Positions 44,065 to 52,303 of a stretch of DNA of 64,000 bases are shown here, piece after piece. Below the pieces are notes generated by a model, which saw only the letters and a program-made list of their open reading frames with translations, had not been told where the DNA came from and made no database searches. Each line of letters begins with the position of its first letter. Position 1 is the first letter of the stretch. Origin of the DNA: Serratia plymuthica NBRC 102599 (lineage in GTDB: Bacteria > Pseudomonadota > Gammaproteobacteria > Enterobacterales > Enterobacteriaceae); assembly GCF_001590925.1 (NCBI RefSeq), contig NZ_BCTU01000001.1, positions 332,711-396,710 of the forward strand. The letters run 5' to 3'. Made by a program: the position numbers and the translations under genes.

Positions 44065-44886
44065 ATGAGCACGATTAAAACGAACGACGGTACGCAGATT
44101 TACTACAAAGACTGGGGGAAAGGGAAGCCGGTGCTGTTCAGCCACGGCTGGCCGCTGGACGCGGATATGTGGGACAGCCAGCTAAACTTTCTGGCTGAAC
44201 GCGGCTACCGTGTCATTGCGTTCGACCGTCGCGGTTTTGGCCGTTCAGATCAGCCCTGGACCGGCTATGACTACGACACTTTCGCATCGGACATCAATGA
44301 ACTGATCACGCAGCTTGATCTGCAGGACGTCACGCTGGTGGGCTTTTCTATGGGCGGTGGCGACGTGGCCCGCTACATCGGCCGCTACGGCAGCGCACGC
44401 GTGGCTGGCCTGGTGCTGTTAGGCGCGGTTACGCCGATGTTTGGCAAAAGCGAAACGCATCCGCAAGGCGTGGACTTGTCCGTTTTCGAAGGGATCCGCA
44501 ATGGGTTACGTAAAGACCGCGCCCAGTTCATCAGCGATTTCAACGTGCCCTTTTACGGCATCAATGCCGGCCAGACGATCTCTGAAGGCGTATTGACCCA
44601 GACCCTGAACATTGCTTTGCTGGCATCGCTGAAGGGGACCATCGAGTGCGTGACCGCGTTCTCGGAAACCGACTTCCGTGACGATATGCTGAAGATTGAT
44701 GTGCCTACGCTGGTGATCCACGGTAGCAACGATCAAGTCGTTCCGATTGACGTCACCGGTAAAGTGGCCGCTGAAACGATCCCTGGCGCTGAACTGAAGG
44801 TGTATGACAATGCGCCTCACGGCTTTGCCGTAACGCATCAGGACCGGTTAAACGACGATCTCCTGGCGTTTTTACAGGCTCGCTAA
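44065..44886 (+). CDS. Alpha/beta hydrolase, non-haem chloroperoxidase type
   Basis: 273 residues. Nucleophile in LVGFSMGGGDVARY, acid and histidine near HGSNDQVVP and YDNAPHGFAVTH. It closely follows the plan of cofactor-free haloperoxidases/aryl esterases. No signal peptide. It lies 48 bases downstream of the MFS gene and ends the rightward operon. The physiological reaction is probably ester or lactone hydrolysis. Confidence 0.88.
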   Translation: MSTIKTNDGTQIYYKDWGKGKPVLFSHGWPLDADMWDSQLNFLAERGYRVIAFDRRGFGRSDQPWTGYDYDTFASDINELITQLDLQDVTLVGFSMGGGDVARYIGRYGSARVAGLVLLGAVTPMFGKSETHPQGVDLSVFEGIRNGLRKDRAQFISDFNVPFYGINAGQTISEGVLTQTLNIALLASLKGTIECVTAFSETDFRDDMLKIDVPTLVIHGSNDQVVPIDVTGKVAAETIPGAELKVYDNAPHGFAVTHQDRLNDDLLAFLQAR

Positions 44887-44939
44887 GCAAAATGGCTCAT
44901 GTGCGGGGTTCCCTGTATGCCTGCACATGAGCCGATTTG

Positions 44940-45560
44940 TCAGGATGCTTTGGATTTACTGAGATTTAACCGCTCGGCATGACGCACCAAATCCGCGAGA
45001 GAACGCACCTGCATTTTATCCATCACCCGGCGACGATGTACCTTGACCGTAATTTCACTGACGCCCAATTCTGCGGCAATCTGTTTATTCATCAAGCCTT
45101 TAATCGTCAGCTCCAGCACTTCCTGTTCGCGCGGCGTCAGCGTGAGGTGCCGCTGTTTCAGTTCGTAATGCTCGCGCAACTGATCTGAATTTTCCGCGGC
45201 CAGATTGAGGGCTTCCTGAACCGCCTTCAGCAGATCGTCGGAAGCGACCGGCTTGGTCAAAAACTCATGCGCACCGGCTTTCATCGCCTGCACCGACAGC
45301 GGGATGGTGCCGTAGCCGGTAAGGAAGATTACCGGCATTTCCCGGCCGCTCGCTTTCAGCGCATCGGCTACCGCAAAACCATCTCCGGTCGGCATGCGCA
45401 TATCCAGAATGATACAGCCGGGTATGGCGGGAAAGGAGTGTGAAAGAAAGGCTTCTGCGCAGTCAAAATCAACGGCACTGTAGCCGGCAGAGTTTAACAG
45501 CCTGACAATAGATTGCCTGACCGAATGGTCATCATCGACGACATAAACGACATGTTCCAT
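44940..45560 (-). CDS. FixJ/TtrR-family response regulator
   Basis: About 206 residues: REC domain (VVDDDHSVRQ, phospho-Asp in IILDMRMPTGDG, Lys in FLTKPV) and a LuxR-type helix-turn-helix (LTPREQEVLELTIKGLMNKQ). The start at 45560 follows GAGGCAAGC. Convergent with the hydrolase operon. No dedicated membrane kinase is adjacent, so the 1867-residue kinase of the island is the best candidate partner and the 16-bp repeats a candidate target. Confidence 0.88.
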   Translation of the reverse strand: MEHVVYVVDDDHSVRQSIVRLLNSAGYSAVDFDCAEAFLSHSFPAIPGCIILDMRMPTGDGFAVADALKASGREMPVIFLTGYGTIPLSVQAMKAGAHEFLTKPVASDDLLKAVQEALNLAAENSDQLREHYELKQRHLTLTPREQEVLELTIKGLMNKQIAAELGVSEITVKVHRRRVMDKMQVRSLADLVRHAERLNLSKSKAS

Positions 45561-45817
45561 AGCTTGCCTCTGCAATTACGCCCTGCAACCGGGCATGTAC
45601 CCAAGGGAACTCCACGCAGCCCGCCCGTTCTTCGGCCGGCAAATGCGCTCATGCTACCCCCCTAATTAACCCGATCCGGATGTCAAAATGAAGACATGGC
45701 GGGGGATAATCAGGCTGCTCTGCACCGCAGGCCATTCAGGCTGGGGTTACACCTCAATGAAAAAGAGAAAGACTTGTAGTTTAGACGATGAACACAGAGC
45801 GATCATATAAGTGCCAA

Positions 45818-45841
45818 GGTCTGCTTAGCGGTAAGCAGACC
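45818..45841. repeat. Perfect 10-bp inverted repeat
   Basis: GGTCTGCTTA/TAAGCAGACC around a GCGG loop. It lies in a 540-bp gene-free gap between the FixJ-type gene and umuD. No T run follows, so an operator or RNA hairpin is possible. The rest of the gap shows no gene. Confidence 0.5.
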
Positions 45842-46062
45842 GGCTGAAATGATAGGCAAATCGAGAATAAACTGATCAATTTTTAGTGAAAAATCATACT
45901 ATTATAGCTATGGCATGCTCTTGCAGTAAAGGTGTTTACTGATACCTGAGGGGGAAAATGCAGATAGGTTGCCGGCCGGCCAGGGCCGCTAAATTTCCCA
46001 CGGCATCAATCGGTTCCCGGGATCCTCAAGTAAACAACTTGAACGCGATAAATTCTTTGCGA

Positions 46063-46082
46063 TACTGTATAAAAATACAGTT
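46063..46082 (+). promoter_or_regulatory. LexA (SOS) box of the orphan umuD
   Basis: TACTGTATAAAAATACAGTT matches the SOS consensus (CTGT-N8-ACAG with an AT-rich centre), 17 bp before the start codon. Confidence 0.88.
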
Positions 46083-46099
46083 AAGTGAGGTTGTTCATT

Positions 46100-46522
46100 A
46101 TGATGTTTATTTCCCCTTGCGAAGAAAATAAAACCACGCCGGCACTGCCGCTGTTTGCCGATCCCGTGGCTTGCGGTTTCCCTTCTCCGGCGCAGGACTA
46201 TGTGGAGGCCCGGCTGGATATCGGCAAACTGCTGGTGCGGCACCCCAACGCCACTTACTTTGTGCGCGCCAGCGGCGATTCGATGGTCGAGGGCAACATC
46301 AAGGATGGCGATCTGCTGATCGTCGACAGTTCACTGCGGGCGGAGCACGGGAACATTGTCATTGCCGCCATCGACGGCGAGTTCACGGTGAAGAAGTTGC
46401 AGCGCCACCCCGATCTGCGGCTGCTGCCGATGAACCCGGCCTATTCGCCGATCGTCTTCGGCGACGAAGACGCGCTGGAGATCTTCGGCGTGGTCACCTT
46501 TATTGTCTATGCTGCGGTGTGA
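46100..46522 (+). CDS. umuD: UmuD-like autoproteolytic protein without an umuC partner
   Basis: 140 residues. Cleavage site Cys25-Gly26 (ACGFPSP), catalytic Ser61 (SGDSMV) and Lys98 (DGEFTVKKL) are all present, so self-cleavage on RecA filaments is expected. A LexA box precedes it. The next gene is a LacI regulator, and the 230 bp behind the stop show no umuC remnant. It may serve the UmuC at 56.9 kb or act as a regulator. Confidence 0.9.
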   Translation: MMFISPCEENKTTPALPLFADPVACGFPSPAQDYVEARLDIGKLLVRHPNATYFVRASGDSMVEGNIKDGDLLIVDSSLRAEHGNIVIAAIDGEFTVKKLQRHPDLRLLPMNPAYSPIVFGDEDALEIFGVVTFIVYAAV

Positions 46523-46649
46523 GGGGGAAATTAAAAGTCCTGGCCTGGGCGACTTGCGCATCAAACCAGAAGGACAGCGTTCCGAATCTGCTGGCGGCCC
46601 AAAGTTCTATTGACTCAACAAAACCCCGCGATAGATAAAATTGAGAGCG

Positions 46650-46663
46650 CAAACCGTGGTTTG
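46650..46663. promoter_or_regulatory. Candidate LacI-family operator
   Basis: The 14-bp palindrome CAAACCGTGGTTTG lies 93 bp before the start of the LacI-type gene. Size and symmetry fit the family and suggest autoregulation. Confidence 0.5.
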
Positions 46664-46755
46664 ATGTAACACAACGACATGTGAACTGGCTTGCATTTTC
46701 AACTCCCGTCACACTTTATAGTGAGTTCCATTGTTAGGGAGACGCATTAATCATT

Positions 46756-47766
46756 ATGGCATCCATTAAAGACGTAGCAAAAAAAGCCGGGGTCTCTACC
46801 GCCACCGTATCGCGGGTTTTAAATAACCACCCCAGCGTAGTGGCGGAAACACGCAAGGCGGTGCGTGATGCGATGGATTATCTTTGTTATGTGCCAAGCA
46901 AGAGCGCCTTTCAACTTAGCGGCAAATGTTCCGGGTTGATTGGCGTGGTATTGCCTAATCTGGTTAACCCTCACTTCTGTGAGCTGCTGGCGACATTTGA
47001 AGAAGAGGCCAGATACATTGGTAAGTCGGTTATCGTTAAAACGCATCAGAATCAACCGCAGCAGGATAAGCAAATTATCCATACCTTGGTTGGCATGGGG
47101 ATCGACAGCCTGCTGTGGGTACCGACAGAAGTGGAGGCTGAACTCTCTGAGTGGTTAACGATCACCAACATTCCGGTGGCAGTCGTAACGCAGGTTTCCC
47201 GTTTTTTTAACTCCGTATCAATTAACCAAGGTAAAGGCGCGGAAAGCATTGCGGAACACTTTATGCAAATGGGGCATACCTCATTGGGTTTTGTTGCTCA
47301 GGAAGGTGTCGATAATCGAAAAGTGTCTTCCTACAGTAAAAAAATCAGCAGCCATGGTCTGGCTCTAGCCAAAGAGAACCAGTTCTGGATAACCAAAGGC
47401 GTGGGAGAAAAAATATCAGGCCATATAAATATACTTGATGTCATCATCGAAAAATTAACGAAGCAGCATAAAACCTGTTCCTGTCTTTTGGTTTATAACG
47501 ATGTCGCCGCCAGTTATATTATTGATGGGTTAAAAGAAAAAGGCGTTGCGGTACCTCAGAATATTGCCATTGCCAGTTTCGACAACACCTTATTGGCACA
47601 AACAAAAAAGATCACCAGCATGGCACAACCGATAAGCGAAATTGCTCACCTGGCCTTTCAAATGGTGAAAAATCAAGTTAGGCAGGAAAGTATCGAAATG
47701 CATGAAATTGTCTCACGATTAATTATACGAGAGAGCAGCGTTAATATTCACATCACTACCCTGTAA
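46756..47766 (+). CDS. LacI/GalR-family repressor
   Basis: 336 residues. The N-terminal helix-turn-helix IKDVAKKAGVSTATVSRVLN and hinge are typical. The periplasmic-binding-like sugar domain includes GLIGVVLPNLVNPHFCELL. Followed by a sugar transporter and a GH91 enzyme in the same direction, so the effector is probably a fructose disaccharide or dianhydride. The 138-bp gap before the transporter may hold its operator. Confidence 0.88.
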   Translation: MASIKDVAKKAGVSTATVSRVLNNHPSVVAETRKAVRDAMDYLCYVPSKSAFQLSGKCSGLIGVVLPNLVNPHFCELLATFEEEARYIGKSVIVKTHQNQPQQDKQIIHTLVGMGIDSLLWVPTEVEAELSEWLTITNIPVAVVTQVSRFFNSVSINQGKGAESIAEHFMQMGHTSLGFVAQEGVDNRKVSSYSKKISSHGLALAKENQFWITKGVGEKISGHINILDVIIEKLTKQHKTCSCLLVYNDVAASYIIDGLKEKGVAVPQNIAIASFDNTLLAQTKKITSMAQPISEIAHLAFQMVKNQVRQESIEMHEIVSRLIIRESSVNIHITTL

Positions 47767-47904
47767 TTCGATTCAGGTTTAGCCAAGGTGCAACTGTTTG
47801 CGCCAGGGATTCCTTTTAACAAAAAACGATGAAAGCGCTGGCGTTGATGGCTGGAACACGGCCCGTGCTTTGTATTCATGACTGCGCAATAAAGAGGTGG
47901 GTTT

Positions 47905-49326
47905 ATGTCTGCTACCGCAATAGAAAAGCAAAGCGCTTACGAAAAGCTGAGCCTGAAAGAAAAGGTGGGGTACGGTATGGGGGATGCCGGATCCTGCATG
48001 ATTTGGAGCGTGCTGGCGCTGTACCTGACATGGTTTTATACCGATGTGTATGGCTTGGATCCCGGGATTGTGGGCACATTATTTCTGGTCATCCGCATTT
48101 TTGACGCTTTTAGCGATCCGGTCATGGGCGCGATTTGCGACCGCACCAAAAGCCGCTGGGGTAAATTTCGGCCCTGGCTGTTGTGGATGGCGCTGCCGTT
48201 TGGTCTGGGTGCCGTTGTGATGTTCACCACACCAGACCTGAGCATGAACGGAAAAATCATTTATGCATGGGTAACTTATCTGGTGATGTCGTTGATCTAT
48301 ACGGCGATCAATATTCCCTACTGCTCGGTAGCGGGCGTCATTACATTGAACCAGAAAGAACGCATGGGTTGTCTGTCATGGCGTTTCTTCCTGAACGGCC
48401 TGGCGACGCTTATCGTCTCTTCTTCCATCCTGCCCCTGACCGATTGGCTGGGTAATGGCGACCGGGCTTCCGGTTTCCAGATGACGATGATGATCATGGG
48501 CGGCGCTGCGACCTTAATGTTCCTGTTTTGCTTCTCCAGTATCAAGGAACGCGTCGTTTCGATTAAAGCCAACGACAGCTTAATGCGGGATCTGAAAGAC
48601 ATCGCCAAAAATGACCAATGGCTACTGATGATTTCGATTACCTTCCTGAACGTCTTCCCGGCTTTTATTCGCGGTGCGGTCACTATCTATTACGCCACCT
48701 ACGTAATGCAGGCCTCGGTAGGATTTATCACCTTTTTTATGGCGCTCGGCGTCGCCAGCAATATGCTGGGTAGCGTGATTGCCAAGCCGCTCACCGATCG
48801 CTTCGATAAAATAAAATTGTTCCGCATTATCAACATCATTCTCGGCATCCTGTCTTTTGCGTTATGGTTTGTCGACCCGAAATCGCTGACCCCGCTGTTA
48901 ACGCTGTTTATCGTCATCAATATTCTGCATTTAATCCAGTCGGGCCCGATTCTGTGGGCAATGATGTCCGACGTTGACGACTACGGCGACTGGAAATTCG
49001 GTAAACGCCTGACCGGTATCTCCTTCGCCGGCAACCTGTTTATGTTGAAAATGGGGTTGGCGGTGGCCGGCGCGATCGTTGCCTGGATACTGTCGTTTAC
49101 CGGGTATATTGCCAATAAACCGGCACAGAATACGGAGACGATTCAGGGCATTATCATGATGTTCTCGTTACTGCCCATGGTGAGTTATTTCATCAGCGCG
49201 TTTATGGTGCGCTACTTCAAGCTGAATAATGCGCTCCTCGAAAAAATCAAAGTCGATCTTGCAAAGCGTGAGCTGGAGAACGGCCGGGGTCAATCACTGG
49301 AATATAAAGACGTTCCTGTCCTTTAA
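47905..49326 (+). CDS. GPH-family glycoside cation symporter (MelB-like)
   Basis: 473 residues, twelve hydrophobic helices. GPH signatures are GYGMGDAGSCMIWSVLALYL, FDAFSDPVMGAICDRTKSRW and MMSDVDDYGDWKFGKR. Imports a glycoside with H+ or Na+. It lies 25 bases upstream of the GH91 gene, so the likely cargo is a difructose anhydride or a small fructan. Confidence 0.88.
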   Translation: MSATAIEKQSAYEKLSLKEKVGYGMGDAGSCMIWSVLALYLTWFYTDVYGLDPGIVGTLFLVIRIFDAFSDPVMGAICDRTKSRWGKFRPWLLWMALPFGLGAVVMFTTPDLSMNGKIIYAWVTYLVMSLIYTAINIPYCSVAGVITLNQKERMGCLSWRFFLNGLATLIVSSSILPLTDWLGNGDRASGFQMTMMIMGGAATLMFLFCFSSIKERVVSIKANDSLMRDLKDIAKNDQWLLMISITFLNVFPAFIRGAVTIYYATYVMQASVGFITFFMALGVASNMLGSVIAKPLTDRFDKIKLFRIINIILGILSFALWFVDPKSLTPLLTLFIVINILHLIQSGPILWAMMSDVDDYGDWKFGKRLTGISFAGNLFMLKMGLAVAGAIVAWILSFTGYIANKPAQNTETIQGIIMMFSLLPMVSYFISAFMVRYFKLNNALLEKIKVDLAKRELENGRGQSLEYKDVPVL

Positions 49327-49351
49327 TGTCATCTTATAAGAGGTTTAATAA

Positions 49352-50707
49352 ATGGCGAGTGGAAATTACTACGATGTAACAGAATGGCATGTGGGTAATC
49401 CGTATGAGGATATTGGCGAGGTAATTAATAGCATTATCGCGGATGTTAAAAGCAGGCAAACGAACGTTGATATGAATGAAGGTGGTAAGCCAGGCACCGT
49501 TATCTATATTCCGCCAGGTGACTATCATCTTACTACGCAGGTGGTTATTGACATCAGCTATTTGAAAATTGCGGGTTCTGGTCATGGTTTCACCTCTTCC
49601 AGCATTCGTTTTAATACTCCGGAGAGTGAGCTGGCAAACTGGCACGAAGTGTGGCCGGGGGGAAGCAGAATACAGGTGGGCATATCGTCGGCGGCTGGCG
49701 ATGAGGAGTATGCAGGAGCCGCATTTTATGTTCAGCGTGATGGCGCACCCCGAATTAGCTCGGTAGAGTTTGCTGACTTTTGTATTGATGGTTTACATTT
49801 TTTGGATGATGGCTCAGGAAACAATGATCCAGAAAATAGCTACACAAACGGAAAAACAGGTATTTATATTGCCAGTGCTCAAGACTCATTCCGGATTACC
49901 GGTATGGGGATGGTGTATTTGGAGCATGGGGTGACTATTTATAATGCAGATGCGCTGGATGTTCATGATAATTTCATCGCTGAATGCGGCAACTGTATAG
50001 AGCTACGGGGTTCGGGGCAGGCGTCAAAAGTGACCGATAATCTACTAGGCGCTGGTTATAAAGGCTACTCAATTTATGCTGAGAATTTTGGTGGGCTATT
50101 AATTACGGCCAACAATATTTTCCCACGGGGTAAAAGCAGCGTCCATTTTTCTGGTGTCATGCGCTCAGCTATCTCCAGCAATAGATTTCATTCATTTTAC
50201 CCGGGAATGGTGGTACTCCAGGGAAACTGCTCGGAAAATTTGGTTTCTTCAAATCACTTTTTACGTGACCGTGAACCCTGGCCTCCTATGCAGGCATACA
50301 ACAATGGCTTGGATGATTTGTATGGCATTCTCTATATCAGTGGTGACAATAACTCTGTGATTGCCAATCATATTTCTGAAACGATAGGTACTCAGTATGT
50401 CACCCCTCCTGGCGCAACACCCGTAATAATACGTATCGCTTCGGGGCAGGGAAATTATATTTCTGGCAATCATATTGTTGCCACTACCGAAGCGTCGGAG
50501 GTGCAGGCTATAGCAACGGGTTCTTGTTTCGCTACGCAAGTGGGCGCTTTGCTGGCTACCGATCAATTGCAGGAGCTTGACGTGACCACCGTACTGATAG
50601 AAAACGAATCGGTTAAAAATACGGTTCTTGATTCGGGAAGTAACGCCCAGGTTGTTATGGACAAGGCTGTAAATGCATTCAGAGCCACGCCAATGCCAGG
50701 GGTATAA
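49352..50707 (+). CDS. GH91-family enzyme, probably intracellular difructose anhydride III hydrolase
   Basis: 451 residues, a right-handed beta-helix. Strings such as IPPGDYHLTTQVVIDISYL, GSGHGFTSSSIRF, HDNFIAECGNCIELRG and NGLDDLYG match the inulin fructotransferase/DFA-III hydrolase family as I remember it, closer to the hydrolase branch. There is no signal peptide, so it should act in the cytosol on an imported sugar, whereas inulin fructotransferases are secreted. Downstream of a GPH transporter and LacI regulator. GC content is lower than in most neighbours, and transfer is possible. Confidence 0.8.
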   Translation: MASGNYYDVTEWHVGNPYEDIGEVINSIIADVKSRQTNVDMNEGGKPGTVIYIPPGDYHLTTQVVIDISYLKIAGSGHGFTSSSIRFNTPESELANWHEVWPGGSRIQVGISSAAGDEEYAGAAFYVQRDGAPRISSVEFADFCIDGLHFLDDGSGNNDPENSYTNGKTGIYIASAQDSFRITGMGMVYLEHGVTIYNADALDVHDNFIAECGNCIELRGSGQASKVTDNLLGAGYKGYSIYAENFGGLLITANNIFPRGKSSVHFSGVMRSAISSNRFHSFYPGMVVLQGNCSENLVSSNHFLRDREPWPPMQAYNNGLDDLYGILYISGDNNSVIANHISETIGTQYVTPPGATPVIIRIASGQGNYISGNHIVATTEASEVQAIATGSCFATQVGALLATDQLQELDVTTVLIENESVKNTVLDSGSNAQVVMDKAVNAFRATPMPGV

Positions 50708-50718
50708 ATCGTCTATTC

Positions 50719-50744
50719 AAAAAAGCCCTGCAAATAAGCAGGGC
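50719..50744 (-). terminator. Terminator between GH91 and thioredoxin-like genes
   Basis: Perfect 7-bp stem GCCCTGC/GCAGGGC (50725-50731 with 50738-50744). Read leftwards it is followed by six T, serving the minus-strand thioredoxin-like gene. It may also stop the GH91 transcript. Confidence 0.75.
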
Positions 50745-50837
50745 TAAGACTCTTATTGATATTACTCGTTTTTTATTAGTACCCGGTGCTGCCCAGCACC
50801 AGGTATTCACTATTTTGATCGGGTTTTCTGACGATCC

Positions 50838-51332
50838 TCAGCCCTGAGGGAAAATTGAAGCCACTTCACGGGCGGTATCGGCCAGAAGTTCGCCGTTTTT
50901 GTAACTCTCGGTCACTTCTCCGTTCTTGCCGATGGCGGTTTTAGGCCGTTCAATAAACTGCCCCAGCGGAATCGCGTTCTCATCCAGTACCACCGCAAAC
51001 GGAATTTTGACTTTATCGACACCAAAGTGTGCTTTAAAGACGGCTTCCGCCTTATCGCGCGTAACTATGCCCAGACGAATAGCCGGTGCTGACGCGGCAA
51101 CGGCATGGATAACGGGCAAGTTTTTATGGCAGTCGGGGCACCACATTTCGGCTGCAACCAGAATGCTGTACGAACCCGGAAGGCGCGACAGCTTACCGAT
51201 GACATCGTCAGGCAATGCCCCTTTGGCAAGCGCCTCAAAATGCCGCAATGCCTTGCTGTCTTCTTCTGTTCCGCCGGCAACAAATTCGCTGTAACCCGAT
51301 GCGGCATCAAGCAGTGCTTTGAAATCTTGCAT
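50838..51332 (-). CDS. Thioredoxin-like protein
   Basis: 164 residues with a redox motif AEMWCPDCHKNLPV (CxxC) in a thioredoxin fold; no signal peptide. The helical N-terminal part (1-60) is longer than in plain thioredoxin. Probably a cytosolic disulfide reductase of unknown partner. It is divergent from dsbG, 159 bp apart, so the two may share a redox theme but act in different compartments. Confidence 0.82.
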   Translation of the reverse strand: MQDFKALLDAASGYSEFVAGGTEEDSKALRHFEALAKGALPDDVIGKLSRLPGSYSILVAAEMWCPDCHKNLPVIHAVAASAPAIRLGIVTRDKAEAVFKAHFGVDKVKIPFAVVLDENAIPLGQFIERPKTAIGKNGEVTESYKNGELLADTAREVASIFPQG

Positions 51333-51491
51333 GTATTCTCCTTAGGTATTAACTGACACTCGGCATCACATAACTCGGGCAATGATAAAGGCCAATGGGA
51401 TCTTTTTTGCAATTATTTCTGGCATGACCGAGAGATCCAGTGGTTTGTGATATAAAGGCCCGTAACGAGAACCTATTATATGGAGATAAGA

Positions 51492-52253
51492 GTGAACAAA
51501 TATATCCTCGCGTTATCTGCTGTGCTTATCGGCACGCAGGTTCAGGCTGCAACGCCTGCTGCGCTTCCCGCACCGGTCAAACAACTGGAAAAACAAGGTA
51601 TTGAAATCATCAAACCCTTCACCGCGCCAGGTGGCGTTCAGGGGTGGCTGGGCAAATATCAAGGAACGGGGGTGACAATTTATCTGACCCCCGACAAGAA
51701 GCATGCCATATCAGGTTATATGTACGACGAGAACGGCAGTAACCTGAGCGAAAAAGTCATACAAGAAGAGATTTACATCCCTGCCGGTCGGGAGATGTGG
51801 CAAAGGCTCTTAAAAGCGCCAGGCATCCTGGAAGGCAGCGATAAGGCAAATTGCCAGATTGTCGTGTTTGCCGATCCTTTCTGCCCTTACTGTAAAACGT
51901 TCAGGCAGGAAGTGCAGCCCTATATCAAAGACAATAAAATCGCCATGAAAACGCAGTTGGTCGGTGTCATGCAGCCCGACAGCGGCCGTTACGCGGCGGC
52001 GATATTGGCTTCCGACAACCCCGCGAAGGTGTGGCAGGATTTCGAACTGTCTGGCGGCAAAAGCAAGCCGGCACTCCTGGAAAAAACGCCGCAACCGATT
52101 TTTTCTCAGATCCAGTACAACCAGAAATTGATGGACGATCTGGGCGCCAACGGCACACCGGCGATTTATTATCTGAACCATGCCAACGTGCTTCAACAGA
52201 TCGCCGGTCTGCCGGATAAAGAGCAAATGGCCAATCTTGTGGCTTGTAAATAG
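51492..52253 (+). CDS. dsbG: DsbG periplasmic disulfide isomerase/sulfenic-acid reductase
   Basis: About 253 residues. Signal peptide (ILALSAVLIGTQVQA), N-terminal dimerisation domain, and thioredoxin domain with FADPFCPYCKTF and a cis-Pro at NGTPAIYYL. Keeps single cysteines of periplasmic proteins reduced in E. coli. A GTG start at 51492 behind GGAGATAAGA is preferred over the ATG at 51480, which has no ribosome site. Confidence 0.92.
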   Translation: MNKYILALSAVLIGTQVQAATPAALPAPVKQLEKQGIEIIKPFTAPGGVQGWLGKYQGTGVTIYLTPDKKHAISGYMYDENGSNLSEKVIQEEIYIPAGREMWQRLLKAPGILEGSDKANCQIVVFADPFCPYCKTFRQEVQPYIKDNKIAMKTQLVGVMQPDSGRYAAAILASDNPAKVWQDFELSGGKSKPALLEKTPQPIFSQIQYNQKLMDDLGANGTPAIYYLNHANVLQQIAGLPDKEQMANLVACK

Positions 52254-52267
52254 TTCGCATGCCATTT

Positions 52268-52301
52268 GCAGGGTGACCGTAGCTCAGATCACCCTGCTTA
52301 T
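52268..52301. terminator. Terminator between dsbG and the MFS gene
   Basis: Nine-base stem GCAGGGTGA/TCACCCTGC (52268-52276 with 52289-52297) between two convergent genes, followed by TTATTAT on the plus strand. Confidence 0.7.
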
Positions 52302-52303
52302 TA

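Noticed and set aside
46523..46755. Possible umuC remnant behind the orphan umuD
   Set aside because: Reading all plus frames gives no Y-family motif such as the DVNSMYC region.
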